Below are positions 1 through 9,006 of a stretch of 64,000 nucleotides of DNA, one piece after another. Numbering within the stretch: position 1 is the first letter of the stretch; each line of letters starts with the position of its first letter. The stretch spans positions 434,001-498,000 of the forward strand of contig NZ_JAATOV010000003.1 in assembly GCF_011806425.1 (NCBI RefSeq). The letters are read 5' to 3'. A program made the position numbers and the translations under genes. The notes beneath the pieces were generated by a model. That model searched no databases and was not told the DNA's origin. It worked only from the letters and a program-made list of their open reading frames with translations. Source of the DNA: Thalassospira lucentensis. GTDB taxonomy: Bacteria; Pseudomonadota; Alphaproteobacteria; Rhodospirillales; Thalassospiraceae.

Positions 1-651
1 CTGCCCGGCGGCGGGTGTATGTTTGCGATCGGTCTTCCAGCTTTGCGTGCTGGCAATCTGTTTTTCAGCCGCCGCTGCGTATTCTTGTGGCTTGATCCCG
101 GGTGTTGGAATGTTGCCGCCATCGGTTGGTTCAACGCGGGTTGCGACCGTCGTTGGACGCGCTGGCGTGCTCGGCGCGGAACGTTGCTTGGTCGGCACAC
201 TGACCGTCTGGCGTTTGCCACCAATCGTCACACTTTTGGTTCTGGTGCTTGATGCAGTACGGGTCGTTGATTTGGACGTAGGTTTAGACGATGCCACCGC
301 AGTGGATGGTGGTGCACTGTCATAATCGGCCTGCCAAGGCGGCAAGACCAACCGTTGACCAGGATAAATGATATAAGGCGCGCGCAGGTCGTTTCGGCTT
401 GTGAACCGCTGAAAATCGGCACTATAGCGTGCGGTCAACTGCGAAACAGTGTCGCCAGGTTCAACCGTGATAACGCGTTCGCCATTCTTGAGTTTCGGCA
501 TGCTGTACGGGCTATAACTTGCGCCATCGCCATACACCACCGGTACCGGGGTAGAATTTAGCAAACAGCCGCTTAGCGCCGCCGTTGTCATGCAGACAAG
601 CAGCAGGTTTCTTCCACGTTGAAAAGCCTGTGTGACACAATTTTCCATCAT
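1..651 (-). CDS. LysM-domain lipoprotein, NlpD-like, 3' end beyond the window
   Basis: An open frame runs leftward from two adjacent ATG codons (651 and 648) through the window edge, giving 217 codons without a stop. The N-terminus has a short hydrophobic stretch ending in the lipobox LSGC, so a secreted lipoprotein is expected. A LysM-like module follows at about residues 60-105, with a GDTVSQL segment and a YPGQRL segment typical of peptidoglycan-binding LysM. A Ser/Thr/Pro-rich linker comes after it. In many proteobacteria the gene after surE-pcm is nlpD, an M23-domain activator of cell-wall amidases. The M23 domain would lie outside the window, so NlpD is inferred from position and the LysM. 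Gene lies 110 bp after pcm on the same strand. Confidence 0.8.
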   Translation of the reverse strand, partial: MMENCVTQAFQRGRNLLLVCMTTAALSGCLLNSTPVPVVYGDGASYSPYSMPKLKNGERVITVEPGDTVSQLTARYSADFQRFTSRNDLRAPYIIYPGQRLVLPPWQADYDSAPPSTAVASSKPTSKSTTRTASSTRTKSVTIGGKRQTVSVPTKQRSAPSTPARPTTVATRVEPTDGGNIPTPGIKPQEYAAAAEKQIASTQSWKTDRKHTPAAGQ

Positions 652-761
652 GGAAATCAGTGTCCATGATTAGCGGTTAACAATCCGTAAGGACCGCTGC
701 TTTTAAGTCGAATTTTCGATGATTTCTGATCAGACCTGGCACAACGCGAAGAATGCCTGGC

Positions 762-1415
762 CTAGAATTCTTCGGTGCCCGGCAGCATTGGCACAAACCG
801 CACCGGCATCAATTCGGTGACTTCGACGCCACTTGGCGTTCTCAGCACGCGCAACAACAGCTGCGTATGCGACACCTCGCCCACTGGCACGACCATAATC
901 CCCCCAACGGCAAGCTGATCGACAAGAACCGGCGGAACGTCTTGGGCGGCGGCGGTCACAATGATCCGATCAAACGGTGCCTGTGCTTTCCAGCCAAGCC
1001 CACCATCCCCGTGCAGGGTTGAAATGGTATGCAGGCCAAGCTGACGGAATTTATCTTCGGCCTCACGCAGCAGCGGTTTATGCCGTTCTAGCGTATAAAC
1101 ACGGCGGGCAAGCTTTGCCAAAATGGCCGCCTGATAGCCAGACCCAGTACCGACCTCTAAGACCTTCATGCGGTCATTCAGCTCAAGCGCCTGCGTCATT
1201 AACGCAACGATATAGGGCTGTGAAATTGTTTGTCCCTTGCTGATCGGCAAGGCGACGTTTTCCCACGCACGGGACATAAACGGTTCAGCGACGAATATTT
1301 CGCGGGGAATATCGGCCAGCGCGCGCAACACGGTCTCGTCATGAATGCCATCATCACGAAGAACGTCAAGCAGGTTGGCTATTTTTGTTTCACGCGTAAT
1401 GACCGGCTCGTTCAC
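762..1415 (-). CDS. pcm: protein-L-isoaspartate O-methyltransferase
   Basis: This 217-residue protein methylates L-isoaspartyl residues with S-adenosylmethionine, starting repair of aged proteins in the cytosol. The SAM motif I VLEVGTGSGYQ is at residues 85-95, preceded by the family signature GQTISQPYIV near residue 61. The length matches the family. Translation starts at a GTG whose last two bases belong to the TGA stop of surE (GTGA overlap), which argues for translational coupling. The surE-pcm pair is a classic stationary-phase survival couple. A second, divergent family member lies at 25158-25811. Confidence 0.95.
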   Translation of the reverse strand: MNEPVITRETKIANLLDVLRDDGIHDETVLRALADIPREIFVAEPFMSRAWENVALPISKGQTISQPYIVALMTQALELNDRMKVLEVGTGSGYQAAILAKLARRVYTLERHKPLLREAEDKFRQLGLHTISTLHGDGGLGWKAQAPFDRIIVTAAAQDVPPVLVDQLAVGGIMVVPVGEVSHTQLLLRVLRTPSGVEVTELMPVRFVPMLPGTEEF

Positions 1416-2179
1416 GTAAATGCTTTCGTCAGTTTTTCGTGCGTTTCGTAATGGGTAAAATCAAGACTGATCGGCGTTACCGAAATATCGCCTTGTTCGA
1501 TTACCCGCAAGTCTGCATTTGGGTCTTCGGGCAAATCAGACAGAATTGCTCCAATCCAATAATACGGCTCACCGCGCGGATCATGGCGTTCGGCGATGTG
1601 ATCGCCAATTTGACGCTGACCTTGCGTTGAGACGCGGACACGCGCCCCACCCTGTGCTTCTTGTTCCGGAAAGTTCACATTGATCAAAACACCCTTTGGC
1701 CAAGTTGCCTCAACCAAGGACTTGGTCACGTCATTAAGATGTTTTTCCGCCGTGGTCCAATTGATCATTTCACCGGAAAAATACTGCGAAAATGCAATCG
1801 CAGGCACGTTTAGAAGTGTGGCTTCCATCGCCGCGGCGATCGTTCCGGAATAGGTCACGTCTTCACCAAGGTTTCCACCCCGGTTAATCCCCGACAAAAC
1901 AATATCAGGTGGCGTATCACGCATGATCTGCTGCAAGCCCAAAAGAATGCAGTCCGTTGGCGTCCCATCAACCGCATAATGGCGGTCATCGCGTTTATGA
2001 ATGCGAAGCGGACGACGCAGGGTTAAAGAATGCCCTGCGCCGCTTTGTTCCATGGACGGTGCAATCACCCAAACATCGTCGGAAAATTGCCGTGCCAACT
2101 GCTCAAGCAGCTTGATCCCCGGCGCATCGATGCCGTCATCATTACTAATCAGGATGCGTGCGTTGGATAGATCAATCAT
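1412..2179 (-). CDS. surE: 5'/3'-nucleotidase SurE
   Basis: SurE is a metal-dependent phosphatase acting on nucleoside monophosphates, 255 residues here as usual for the family. The ligands are visible: D14 and D15 in NDDGIDAP, S46 in the SMEQSGAGHS segment, and N99 in SGINRGGNLG. The gene follows serS by 11 bp and overlaps pcm by 4 bp, so serS-surE-pcm probably form one transcript. Confidence 0.96.
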   Translation of the reverse strand: MIDLSNARILISNDDGIDAPGIKLLEQLARQFSDDVWVIAPSMEQSGAGHSLTLRRPLRIHKRDDRHYAVDGTPTDCILLGLQQIMRDTPPDIVLSGINRGGNLGEDVTYSGTIAAAMEATLLNVPAIAFSQYFSGEMINWTTAEKHLNDVTKSLVEATWPKGVLINVNFPEQEAQGGARVRVSTQGQRQIGDHIAERHDPRGEPYYWIGAILSDLPEDPNADLRVIEQGDISVTPISLDFTHYETHEKLTKAFT

Positions 2180-2190
2180 GCCAAGATGCC

Positions 2191-3468
2191 TTAGTCGCGC
2201 GGTGAGATAACCTCGACCCCGCCCATATACGGTTTAAGCGCATCCGGAACCCGGATAGAGCCATCTGCCTGCTGATAGTTTTCCATCACCGCAATAAGGC
2301 AACGTCCAACCGCAAGACCAGACCCATTCAGGGTATGCACAAACTGGGTCTTTTTGTCGCCAGCTGCACGATACCGTGCATTCATGCGACGTGCTTGGAA
2401 GTCACGCGTGTTCGAGCACGATGAAATCTCGCGGTATTTGCCCTGCCCCGGAAGCCATACTTCAATGTCATATGTCTTGCAGGCCGAGAATCCGATATCA
2501 CCAGTGCACAAAATAACCGTGCGATATGGCAATCCAAGACGTTCAAGGACCGTCTCAGCACAGCGGGTTTTACGCGTAAGTTCTTCGTCGGACTTTTCCG
2601 CCTCGACAACCGACACCATTTCGACTTTCGAAAACTGGTGCTGACGGATCATGCCGCGCGTGTCACGCCCTGCCGAACCGGCTTCTGAGCGGAAACACTG
2701 CGTCAATGCGGTGTAGCGCAGCGGAAGTTTTGCCTGATCGATAATATCGCCAGCCACCTGATTGGTCAGCGTGACCTCAGATGTCGGGATCAACCAGTAA
2801 TCATTCGTGGTTTTAAACGAATCTTCGGCAAATTTCGGCAACTGGCCGGTTCCGAACATGGCGCTATCACGCACCAGCATCGGAGTAATGGTTTCTTCGT
2901 AGCCATGCTCGGTGGTGTGCAGATCAATCATGAACTGCGCCAAAGCACGTTCAAGCTTGGCCAAACCAGCTCGCAATACAACAAACCGCGCACCTGAAAG
3001 TTTGGCTGCGGTTTCAAAGTCCATCATACCCAGTTTTTCTCCGATCTCGAAATGTTCGATCGGTTGGAAATCAAAGGTGGTGGGTTCGCCCCAACGATTG
3101 ACCTCGACATTGTCGTCTTCGTCTTCACCAACCGGCACTTGCGGATCAAGAATATTGGGGAACGACGACAAAAGCAGATCAAGATGTTCGTTCAGGTCAG
3201 CCTGACCATCTTCGGCGGACTTGATCTTGTCCTTGAGCGCGCCCATTTCGGCCATCAGTTCATCAGCATTCTCGCCATTTTTGCGAAGCTTGCCAATTTC
3301 ACCGGAAATCGTTTTGCGGCGTGCCAGCATTTCCTGATGTTCGGTCATCAGTTTGCGACGTTCAACGTCAATGTCGATCAGACGTTGTGCCGTAATTTCC
3401 TGCTTTCGTGCGGTCATCGCCGCGTCAAAAGCCTCGGGGTTGTCCCGAATCCATTTTATGTCGTGCAT
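2191..3468 (-). CDS. serS: seryl-tRNA synthetase
   Basis: This 425-residue class II synthetase charges tRNA-Ser. The N-terminal 110 residues form the expected antiparallel coiled-coil tRNA-binding arm, rich in charged heptads. Motif 2 ([15 protein letters not shown]) begins near residue 259. Motif 3 ([14 protein letters not shown]) is near residue 388. It lies between tatC and surE on the same strand, an arrangement common in alphaproteobacteria. Confidence 0.97.
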   Translation of the reverse strand: MHDIKWIRDNPEAFDAAMTARKQEITAQRLIDIDVERRKLMTEHQEMLARRKTISGEIGKLRKNGENADELMAEMGALKDKIKSAEDGQADLNEHLDLLLSSFPNILDPQVPVGEDEDDNVEVNRWGEPTTFDFQPIEHFEIGEKLGMMDFETAAKLSGARFVVLRAGLAKLERALAQFMIDLHTTEHGYEETITPMLVRDSAMFGTGQLPKFAEDSFKTTNDYWLIPTSEVTLTNQVAGDIIDQAKLPLRYTALTQCFRSEAGSAGRDTRGMIRQHQFSKVEMVSVVEAEKSDEELTRKTRCAETVLERLGLPYRTVILCTGDIGFSACKTYDIEVWLPGQGKYREISSCSNTRDFQARRMNARYRAAGDKKTQFVHTLNGSGLAVGRCLIAVMENYQQADGSIRVPDALKPYMGGVEVISPRD

Positions 3469-3501
3469 CGAACAGCACCCTGTCAGTCAAATATGTGTGG
3501 C

Positions 3502-3537
3502 TTTATACGATGGGGTGCACACAAGGTCCACCCCATC
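3502..3537 (-). promoter_or_regulatory. candidate serS promoter inside an inverted repeat
   Basis: Read leftward, TGGACC (3525-3530), a 17-base spacer and TATAAA (3502-3507) form a plausible sigma70 promoter 34 bases before the serS start. The 9-bp arms GATGGGGTG (3509-3517) and CACCCCATC (3529-3537) overlap it. No T-run follows, so it does not look like an intrinsic terminator for tatC. Confidence 0.4.
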
Positions 3538-3567
3538 AAATCAGACGGTTGGAGGTGATAATTTCAA

Positions 3568-4569
3568 TTAACGTGCGTCATTGAAATCGTCTTCTCCGTC
3601 ATCGGCGCGTGACGGTCCGGACAAGCGCGGTGCATCATCATCCGATGATGAACGCGTCAGTGACGTCTGCCCATCATCATAGGATGCACTTGCTGCCGCG
3701 GCACCTTGTTCGTCAACGCTATCATCGGACTTGGCAACGGAACTGCCACCAGAAGGATCATCTTCCGGATCATCATCATTTTCCGCCTCGGCTTCCGCTT
3801 CTTCGGCTGCTTCGCGTTTTGCGCGTTTGCGTTCCGAAATACGGGCCATAAAGATGGAAATTTCATACAGAATAATGATCGGAATACCCAACCCAACCTG
3901 TGAAATCAGATCAGGTGGCGTCAAAACTGCGGCAAAAACGAATGCAATCACAACCGCATAGCGGCGTTTCTTTGCCAAGCCATCTGCGGTCACAATCCCA
4001 GCACGTGCCATCAGTGTCAGCAACACCGGCAACTGGAAACACAAGCCGAATGCAAAAATCAGCTTCATCACCAAGGACAGATATTCATCCACCTTGGCTT
4101 CAAGCTGAATTGCAAGGCTAGACGCCCCACCCGCTTGTTCGAAACTCAGGAAGAACTTCCATGCCAGCGGCATGATGAAGTAGTACACCAGCGCCCCACC
4201 CGCCAAAAACAAGATGGGTGTTGCAAACAGAAACGGCATGAATGCCGACCGTTCATTTTTGTACAATCCCGGCGCGACGAATGCCCAGAACTGCGACAAA
4301 AACACCGGGGCGGAAATGAAACAGGCAGCAAAGAACGACACTTTGACATAGGTGAAGAACACCTCGGTCAAAGCGGTATAAATCATGCGGCGATCCGGCC
4401 CCATGATGTCTGCCAACGGCTTGACGAGGAACCCATAGATATCCTCGACGAAGTAATAGCAGAGACCAAAGGTCAAAAAGAGCGCCAAGACAGCCCATGT
4501 AAGGCGATTTCTTAGCTCTATCAGATGCTCCATGATCGGCATCTGTTGGTCATGCGATTGCATGTTCAC
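3568..4569 (-). CDS. tatC: Sec-independent translocase subunit TatC with long acidic tail
   Basis: TatC is the six-helix membrane receptor that recognises twin-arginine signal peptides. The N-terminal MPIMEHLIELRNRL motif and the conserved membrane segments fill about residues 1-250. The protein is 333 residues, longer than the usual 250-260, because of a cytoplasmic tail from about residue 252 that is very rich in Glu, Asp and Ser. The tail has no recognisable domain. The start overlaps the tatB stop by 4 bp. The order tatA-tatB-tatC is intact. Confidence 0.96.
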   Translation of the reverse strand: MNMQSHDQQMPIMEHLIELRNRLTWAVLALFLTFGLCYYFVEDIYGFLVKPLADIMGPDRRMIYTALTEVFFTYVKVSFFAACFISAPVFLSQFWAFVAPGLYKNERSAFMPFLFATPILFLAGGALVYYFIMPLAWKFFLSFEQAGGASSLAIQLEAKVDEYLSLVMKLIFAFGLCFQLPVLLTLMARAGIVTADGLAKKRRYAVVIAFVFAAVLTPPDLISQVGLGIPIIILYEISIFMARISERKRAKREAAEEAEAEAENDDDPEDDPSGGSSVAKSDDSVDEQGAAAASASYDDGQTSLTRSSSDDDAPRLSGPSRADDGEDDFNDAR

Positions 4570-4982
4570 GCCTGGCTCTCCGGCTGGTCTTTCTTTTTAC
4601 TGTCATCAGCAGCGGTCGCTTTGCTTTCTGACGACTTACTTTCGGAGGCAGCCGGTTTTTCGGCCTGACCATCGGTCTTGGCCGCGTTACCAGAAGACGC
4701 TTTTGCGTCTTTTGCCTTTTCATCGGTCTTAGGACTGCCGATGGTTTTTTCCATAAAGTCGGTTGGGTTGGTATGGGCGCTGCTGACTTGCTTACGCAGA
4801 TCATCCAATTCCGCTTCGCGGATGATGTCATCAATACCACTTTGGAATTCGCGCGCCATTCCGCGCACTTTTTTCCAGTAACCCGCTAACTTGTAAAGAA
4901 GATGCGGAAGCTCCTTGGGGCCGACGACAAATAATGCCACCAAGGCCACAAGAGCCATTTCGGTCCAGCCGATATCAAACAT
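4566..4982 (-). CDS. tatB: Sec-independent translocase subunit TatB
   Basis: TatB works with TatC in binding twin-arginine substrates. Residues 1-20 contain the single membrane helix (MFDIGWTEMALVALVALFVV) followed by the GPKELP hinge and an amphipathic helix. The C-terminal half is a low-complexity Lys/Ser/Ala/Asp stretch, normal for TatB. The gene lies 35 bp after tatA and overlaps tatC by 4 bp. Confidence 0.95.
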   Translation of the reverse strand: MFDIGWTEMALVALVALFVVGPKELPHLLYKLAGYWKKVRGMAREFQSGIDDIIREAELDDLRKQVSSAHTNPTDFMEKTIGSPKTDEKAKDAKASSGNAAKTDGQAEKPAASESKSSESKATAADDSKKKDQPESQA

Positions 4983-5017
4983 ATGACACGCCTATCTGAA
5001 GGAAACCCGACAGACGA

Positions 5018-5254
5018 TCAGGATTTCACAGAATCCTTGTCTTTGCTTTCGGATGAAACCGATGCAGAGGTCGTATTTTCGATGGTTTTGGCCGAAGCGC
5101 CAGCATCGTTTTCTTCGTCTTTTTCGTTAATGCCCGCTTTAAAGCTCTTGATGCCCTTACCCATGTCGCCCATCACTTTTGGCAGTTTACCTGCGCCAAA
5201 GATGATCAGAACGATCGCAAGAATAAGAACAATTTGCCAAACGCCAATACCCAT
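5018..5254 (-). CDS. tatA: Sec-independent translocase subunit TatA
   Basis: TatA multimerises to form the Tat translocation pore. I start it at the ATG at 5254 (78 residues) because a GGAGAAAGAAG ribosome site lies just upstream and the N-terminus MGIGVWQIVLILAIVLIIFG is the standard TatA helix. A longer in-frame start at 5323 would add 23 unrelated residues. FGAGKLP marks the hinge before the amphipathic helix. Confidence 0.95.
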   Translation of the reverse strand: MGIGVWQIVLILAIVLIIFGAGKLPKVMGDMGKGIKSFKAGINEKDEENDAGASAKTIENTTSASVSSESKDKDSVKS

Positions 5255-5429
5255 AACTTCTTTCTCCAAAGATCCAATCTGCCTTCCGGCGTTATGCACG
5301 GATAATGGCAGAAAGCCCCCCACTGTGCAATGCGACGGATACGTTAAAACCCGGCATCACAATCCAACTTTAATATAACAGTGATTAGGCGGTCTGTTCC
5401 GGTTGGATGTGAAGGAACAGTTGGCCATA

Positions 5430-6473
5430 TCAAGACATAGGAAACACGAAGGTCATCTCAGGATCAAGCGTAATAGCAACGGAATTCTGATTTAATGTCG
5501 AAAACCGCCGCGGCACACGCGCATGAATGTGCCCGCCCTTCTGCAATGTCAAATGCATCAGGTTGACTTCCCCCAGTGCCCGAACGGCATCCACATTGGC
5601 CATAATGTCGTGGCCATTAACCGCATCGGCGATGTGAAGGCCTTCAGGACGCACCAAAACATCCACCTCGGTGCCATCGCTGTAATCTTCGGCTTTGATC
5701 TGGCCAACCGGGGTATCAATTACGCCGTTATGCACGGTTGACGAAAACTGGTTCACCTCGCCAAAGAAGGACGCCACGAAACGATTTTCCGGACGGAAAT
5801 AAAGTGATTCCGGTGTGCCGTCCTGCATCACCTCGCCGGCATTCATCACAATGATCCGGTCGCCCATATACATGGCTTCTTGCGGATCGTGGGTCACCAT
5901 GATCGTGGCAATGCCAGCATTTTTAAGAACATGAAGCGTGGTATCACGCAAATCCGCCCGCCGTGCGACATCCAACCCAGAAAATGGCTCATCAAGCAAC
6001 ATGATCTGCGGACGCGGAGCCAGAGCACGCGCCAAGGCAATGCGCTGTTGCTGCCCACCTGAAAGTTCATGCGGATAGGCATCCGAATAGCCAGACATCC
6101 CGACCTGTGCCAACGCATTTGTAACCGCCTCTTGGCGTTCCGCCTCGCTAAAATGCTTAAGGCCAAAGCCGATATTTTTCGCAACGGTTAGGTGCGGGAA
6201 CAGGGCATAATCCTGAAAGACCATGCCAACGCCACGTTTTTCCGGCTCCACATAATCACCTGCGTGGGCAACCACCTGACCGTTAATCGAAATATGCCCG
6301 GATTGCAGCTTTTCCAAGCCGGCCGCCAAACGAAGAGCCGTCGTTTTGCCGCAGCCAGATGGCCCCAGCAAACAAACAATTTCTCCTGGGGCGACATCGA
6401 AACTAACGTCGTGCAGAACCCGGTTGGAACCGAATTCGTGACTGACATTCGACATCCTCAAACCGTCGGGCAT
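5430..6473 (-). CDS. ABC transporter ATP-binding protein, FbpC/PotA-like
   Basis: This is a cytosolic ATPase of an importer, about 347 residues. It has Walker A GPSGCGKTT, Q-loop FQDYALFPH, signature LSGGQQQRIALARAL, Walker B IMLLDEPFSGLD and the H-loop THD. The C-terminal roughly 100 residues look like a TOBE regulatory domain. The N-terminal half resembles iron(III) or polyamine importer ATPases. No permease or binding protein is adjacent, so the substrate is unknown. I prefer the ATG at 6473. A GTG at 6512 would add 13 residues. It sits alone between scpB and tatA, an orphan ATPase. Confidence 0.85.
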   Translation of the reverse strand: MPDGLRMSNVSHEFGSNRVLHDVSFDVAPGEIVCLLGPSGCGKTTALRLAAGLEKLQSGHISINGQVVAHAGDYVEPEKRGVGMVFQDYALFPHLTVAKNIGFGLKHFSEAERQEAVTNALAQVGMSGYSDAYPHELSGGQQQRIALARALAPRPQIMLLDEPFSGLDVARRADLRDTTLHVLKNAGIATIMVTHDPQEAMYMGDRIIVMNAGEVMQDGTPESLYFRPENRFVASFFGEVNQFSSTVHNGVIDTPVGQIKAEDYSDGTEVDVLVRPEGLHIADAVNGHDIMANVDAVRALGEVNLMHLTLQKGGHIHARVPRRFSTLNQNSVAITLDPEMTFVFPMS

Positions 6474-6622
6474 CAACAAACTCTTTATGTGAACGCGACC
6501 TGACCAAGACACAGGTGCAAATGATTAGCGAAATCTTTCACAGAACTTAAGTCCCCGCGCCCATTCTTGCAAGGCGCAGATTGACTTTGCACACAGATCA
6601 ACGTGAACGGCCGCGTGCGCGC

Positions 6623-7393
6623 TCAGGACTGCGCGTTTTCGCTATCATCCAAAAGATTAGGATTGTCGGAATAAATCGTCTCGTCAAGCTCTTCTAGATT
6701 GCGCGACGTTAATGCTTCTTCGACGACATTATCGGTGACGTCCCCGTCATCAACAAGGTCAGGCAGCGCTTCGTCATCGGAATTGGCACCATATCGGCCC
6801 ATTCCCGGGCGACTATCAAGCAACCCAGCGGCCTTAAGGTCGGCAAGACCGGGCAAATCATCACGATGTTCAAGGCCAAAGTGATCCAGGAATTCATCCG
6901 TCGTCGCCCAAAGAACCGGACGCCCCGGAACGCGTTTACGCCCACGCGGACGGATCCACTTGGCTTCTAGCAGAATATCAAGTGTGCCTTTTGACAGCGC
7001 CACACCGCGGATTTCTTCGACTTCGGAACGTGTAACTGGCTCGTGATAAGCAATAATCGCAAGGGTTTCCAACGTCGCCCGCGTCATTTTCTTGGCTTTT
7101 TCAACCTCGATATGCAGATCACCGGCAAGATCAAATGCCGTACGAAACGCCCATTTATCGCCAACCCGGTTCAAATTCACCCCGCGCGATGCATAGGTTT
7201 CCTGCAATGCATTTAAAACTGCCGCGATATCAGTATTTTCGGGCAAACGGGCGGCAATGACGCGTTCGCTAACCGGCTCGGCCGAGGCAAACAAAACGGC
7301 CTCAACAATTCGCACATGCTGAAAATCAACCTGCGGGCCGGCTTGCACGCCTTCGATTTCAAGCTGCGCGTCAGTGTCTTTATCATTTGCCAT
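6623..7393 (-). CDS. scpB: segregation and condensation protein B
   Basis: ScpB, a double winged-helix kleisin partner, joins ScpA and SMC in chromosome condensation. The family core runs from about residue 25 to 185, including the segments RATLETLAIIAYHEPVTRSEVEEIRG and GRPVLWATTDEFLDHFGL. A variable acidic tail follows to residue 256. It is encoded 20 bp after scpA. Confidence 0.95.
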   Translation of the reverse strand: MANDKDTDAQLEIEGVQAGPQVDFQHVRIVEAVLFASAEPVSERVIAARLPENTDIAAVLNALQETYASRGVNLNRVGDKWAFRTAFDLAGDLHIEVEKAKKMTRATLETLAIIAYHEPVTRSEVEEIRGVALSKGTLDILLEAKWIRPRGRKRVPGRPVLWATTDEFLDHFGLEHRDDLPGLADLKAAGLLDSRPGMGRYGANSDDEALPDLVDDGDVTDNVVEEALTSRNLEELDETIYSDNPNLLDDSENAQS

Positions 7394-7413
7394 TCACGTA
7401 TCCCTGCCCGTTA

Positions 7414-8283
7414 TCAACCGGTCAAATCATCATAAGGTCGATCATTGCGTGGCAAATCGCCTTCGCGCGGTTTTTGCGGTGACCGCAACATGATCGGACC
7501 AAATGTTTCTTCCTGCGAAATTTCCAATTCCCCATCGCGGCACATTTCAAGGCTGGCGACGAAATGGGCCGCCAAGGCCGAACGCGCCTTAAGGGGCGAA
7601 CCGAGCCCGTGGGGCATAAATTCAAGTAACTTGGTCCATGTCGGGACAACCCGACGACCAAACAGATCGCGCAGTCGCCGGATCGCGTCATCCATGGCGT
7701 ATAAATCGAATGCTTCGATTTCCAGCGTCTTGGCTTCTGACGTCAACATGATCTGCGCATAGGATTTCAACAAATCATACAGGGATGCATCATAGACCGA
7801 CGCAGTTGTGACCCGAACTTCTTCAGGTGCGCCGCGTGCAAAGAAATCACGCCCAAGATTTGGCTGTGCCAGAAGCTTTTCACCCGCCGCCTTCATCGCC
7901 TCAAGCCGTTTTAGCTGGAAGGCAAGAAGCTCGGCCAGTTCTTCGGCACTCAGCTCATCCTCTTCGCTATCTTGTTTGGGCAGCAAAAGCCGAGATTTCA
8001 GGTAGGCCAACCATGCAGCCATCACCAAATAATCCGCCGCCAGTTCAAGCCGAAGCCCCTGCGCGGTATTGATGAATTCCAGATATTGTTCGGCAAGATC
8101 AAGGATCGAAATCTTGATGATATCGACCTTTTGGTCGCGTGCCAGTTCAAGCAGAACATCAAGCGGGCCTTCAAACCCGTCCAAATCCAGGATCAAACGT
8201 TCGGCAAGGCTCGGCGCGTCATCATCGACCGGCTTTTTGTCGAACACCTCATCTGGAATTTCCAACTCAAACTGGTCTGCCAT
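7414..8283 (-). CDS. scpA: segregation and condensation protein A
   Basis: ScpA is the kleisin bridging the SMC heads. FEGPLDVLLELARDQKVDI near residue 34 is the diagnostic N-terminal signature. The C-terminal winged-helix region contains the FVASLEMCRDGELEISQEETFGPI segment. I start at the ATG at 8283 behind AAGGGG; the frame extends one TTG codon upstream. The length of 289 residues fits the family. Confidence 0.95.
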   Translation of the reverse strand: MADQFELEIPDEVFDKKPVDDDAPSLAERLILDLDGFEGPLDVLLELARDQKVDIIKISILDLAEQYLEFINTAQGLRLELAADYLVMAAWLAYLKSRLLLPKQDSEEDELSAEELAELLAFQLKRLEAMKAAGEKLLAQPNLGRDFFARGAPEEVRVTTASVYDASLYDLLKSYAQIMLTSEAKTLEIEAFDLYAMDDAIRRLRDLFGRRVVPTWTKLLEFMPHGLGSPLKARSALAAHFVASLEMCRDGELEISQEETFGPIMLRSPQKPREGDLPRNDRPYDDLTG

Positions 8284-8322
8284 CAAATCCCCTTGCCGGC
8301 CACCCGCACATCAATCTGGCTA

Positions 8323-9006
8323 TCAGATAATGATTGCCGTCAAAAAATGAACCAGTTCTCTGGCCGGTGTAATCACCAACCACTGAAAGATCGGAAGGTA
8401 GATGCCAAGCTTTTCGGTCACATAGGGCAGCAAAAACACCACACCGATCAAAATGATCATGCCGGTTTTTTCCATACGCGCCAAGACCCGCGCAATCGGA
8501 AGCGGCGAAATCGCTGTTAAGACCCTGCCCCCATCCAGCGGCGGGATCGGCAGCATGTTAAACACCGCCAAAATACAGTTCAGCCAAATCGACTGGTTAA
8601 GCATGGTGGCAAGCCAGTCATTGACGGCTGGTGAGAAGCTCGGCAACCAGACCATCAACAAAATCGATAAGATCGCCAACCCAACATTGGTAAGCGGCCC
8701 CGCCACGGCAACGCACACAACGCCAAGACGTTGCGGATTAAGGCGCTGAAAGGCCACTGGCACCGGCTTGGCATAGCCAAACAAAAACGGTGCGCCGGTA
8801 ATCAGCAGCAAGGCCGGGATCAAAATCGTGCCGATCGGGTCGATGTGACGAATGGGGTTTAAGCTTAACCGACCAAGGCGCTGCGCGGTATCATCGCCAA
8901 ACATTTTGGCGGCAAACCCGTGCGCTGCTTCATGCAGGGTCACGGCAAGCAAGACCGGCACCACCCATGTGGTGGCCGAAATAATCACGTCGATCATATG
9001 GTTCAC
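8323..9006 (-). CDS. site-2 protease family (M50) membrane metalloprotease
   Basis: This is a multi-pass zinc protease of the compact M50B type without a PDZ domain. The zinc site HEAAH lies in the first membrane helix, and a second motif PPLDGGR supplies the third ligand. A GTG at 9006 overlaps the nagZ TGA stop as GTGA and has GAGGAAA upstream, so I use it. The longest frame would begin at 9066 inside nagZ, and an ATG at 8997 is also possible. This peptidase between nagZ and scpA is typical of alphaproteobacteria; its substrate is not known from the sequence. Confidence 0.88.
   Translation of the reverse strand: MNHMIDVIISATTWVVPVLLAVTLHEAAHGFAAKMFGDDTAQRLGRLSLNPIRHIDPIGTILIPALLLITGAPFLFGYAKPVPVAFQRLNPQRLGVVCVAVAGPLTNVGLAILSILLMVWLPSFSPAVNDWLATMLNQSIWLNCILAVFNMLPIPPLDGGRVLTAISPLPIARVLARMEKTGMIILIGVVFLLPYVTEKLGIYLPIFQWLVITPARELVHFLTAIII

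Noticed and set aside
19..561. Rightward frames near the left edge
   Set aside because: The leftward frame has a lipobox and LysM domain and fills the same region; the rightward ones have no family features.
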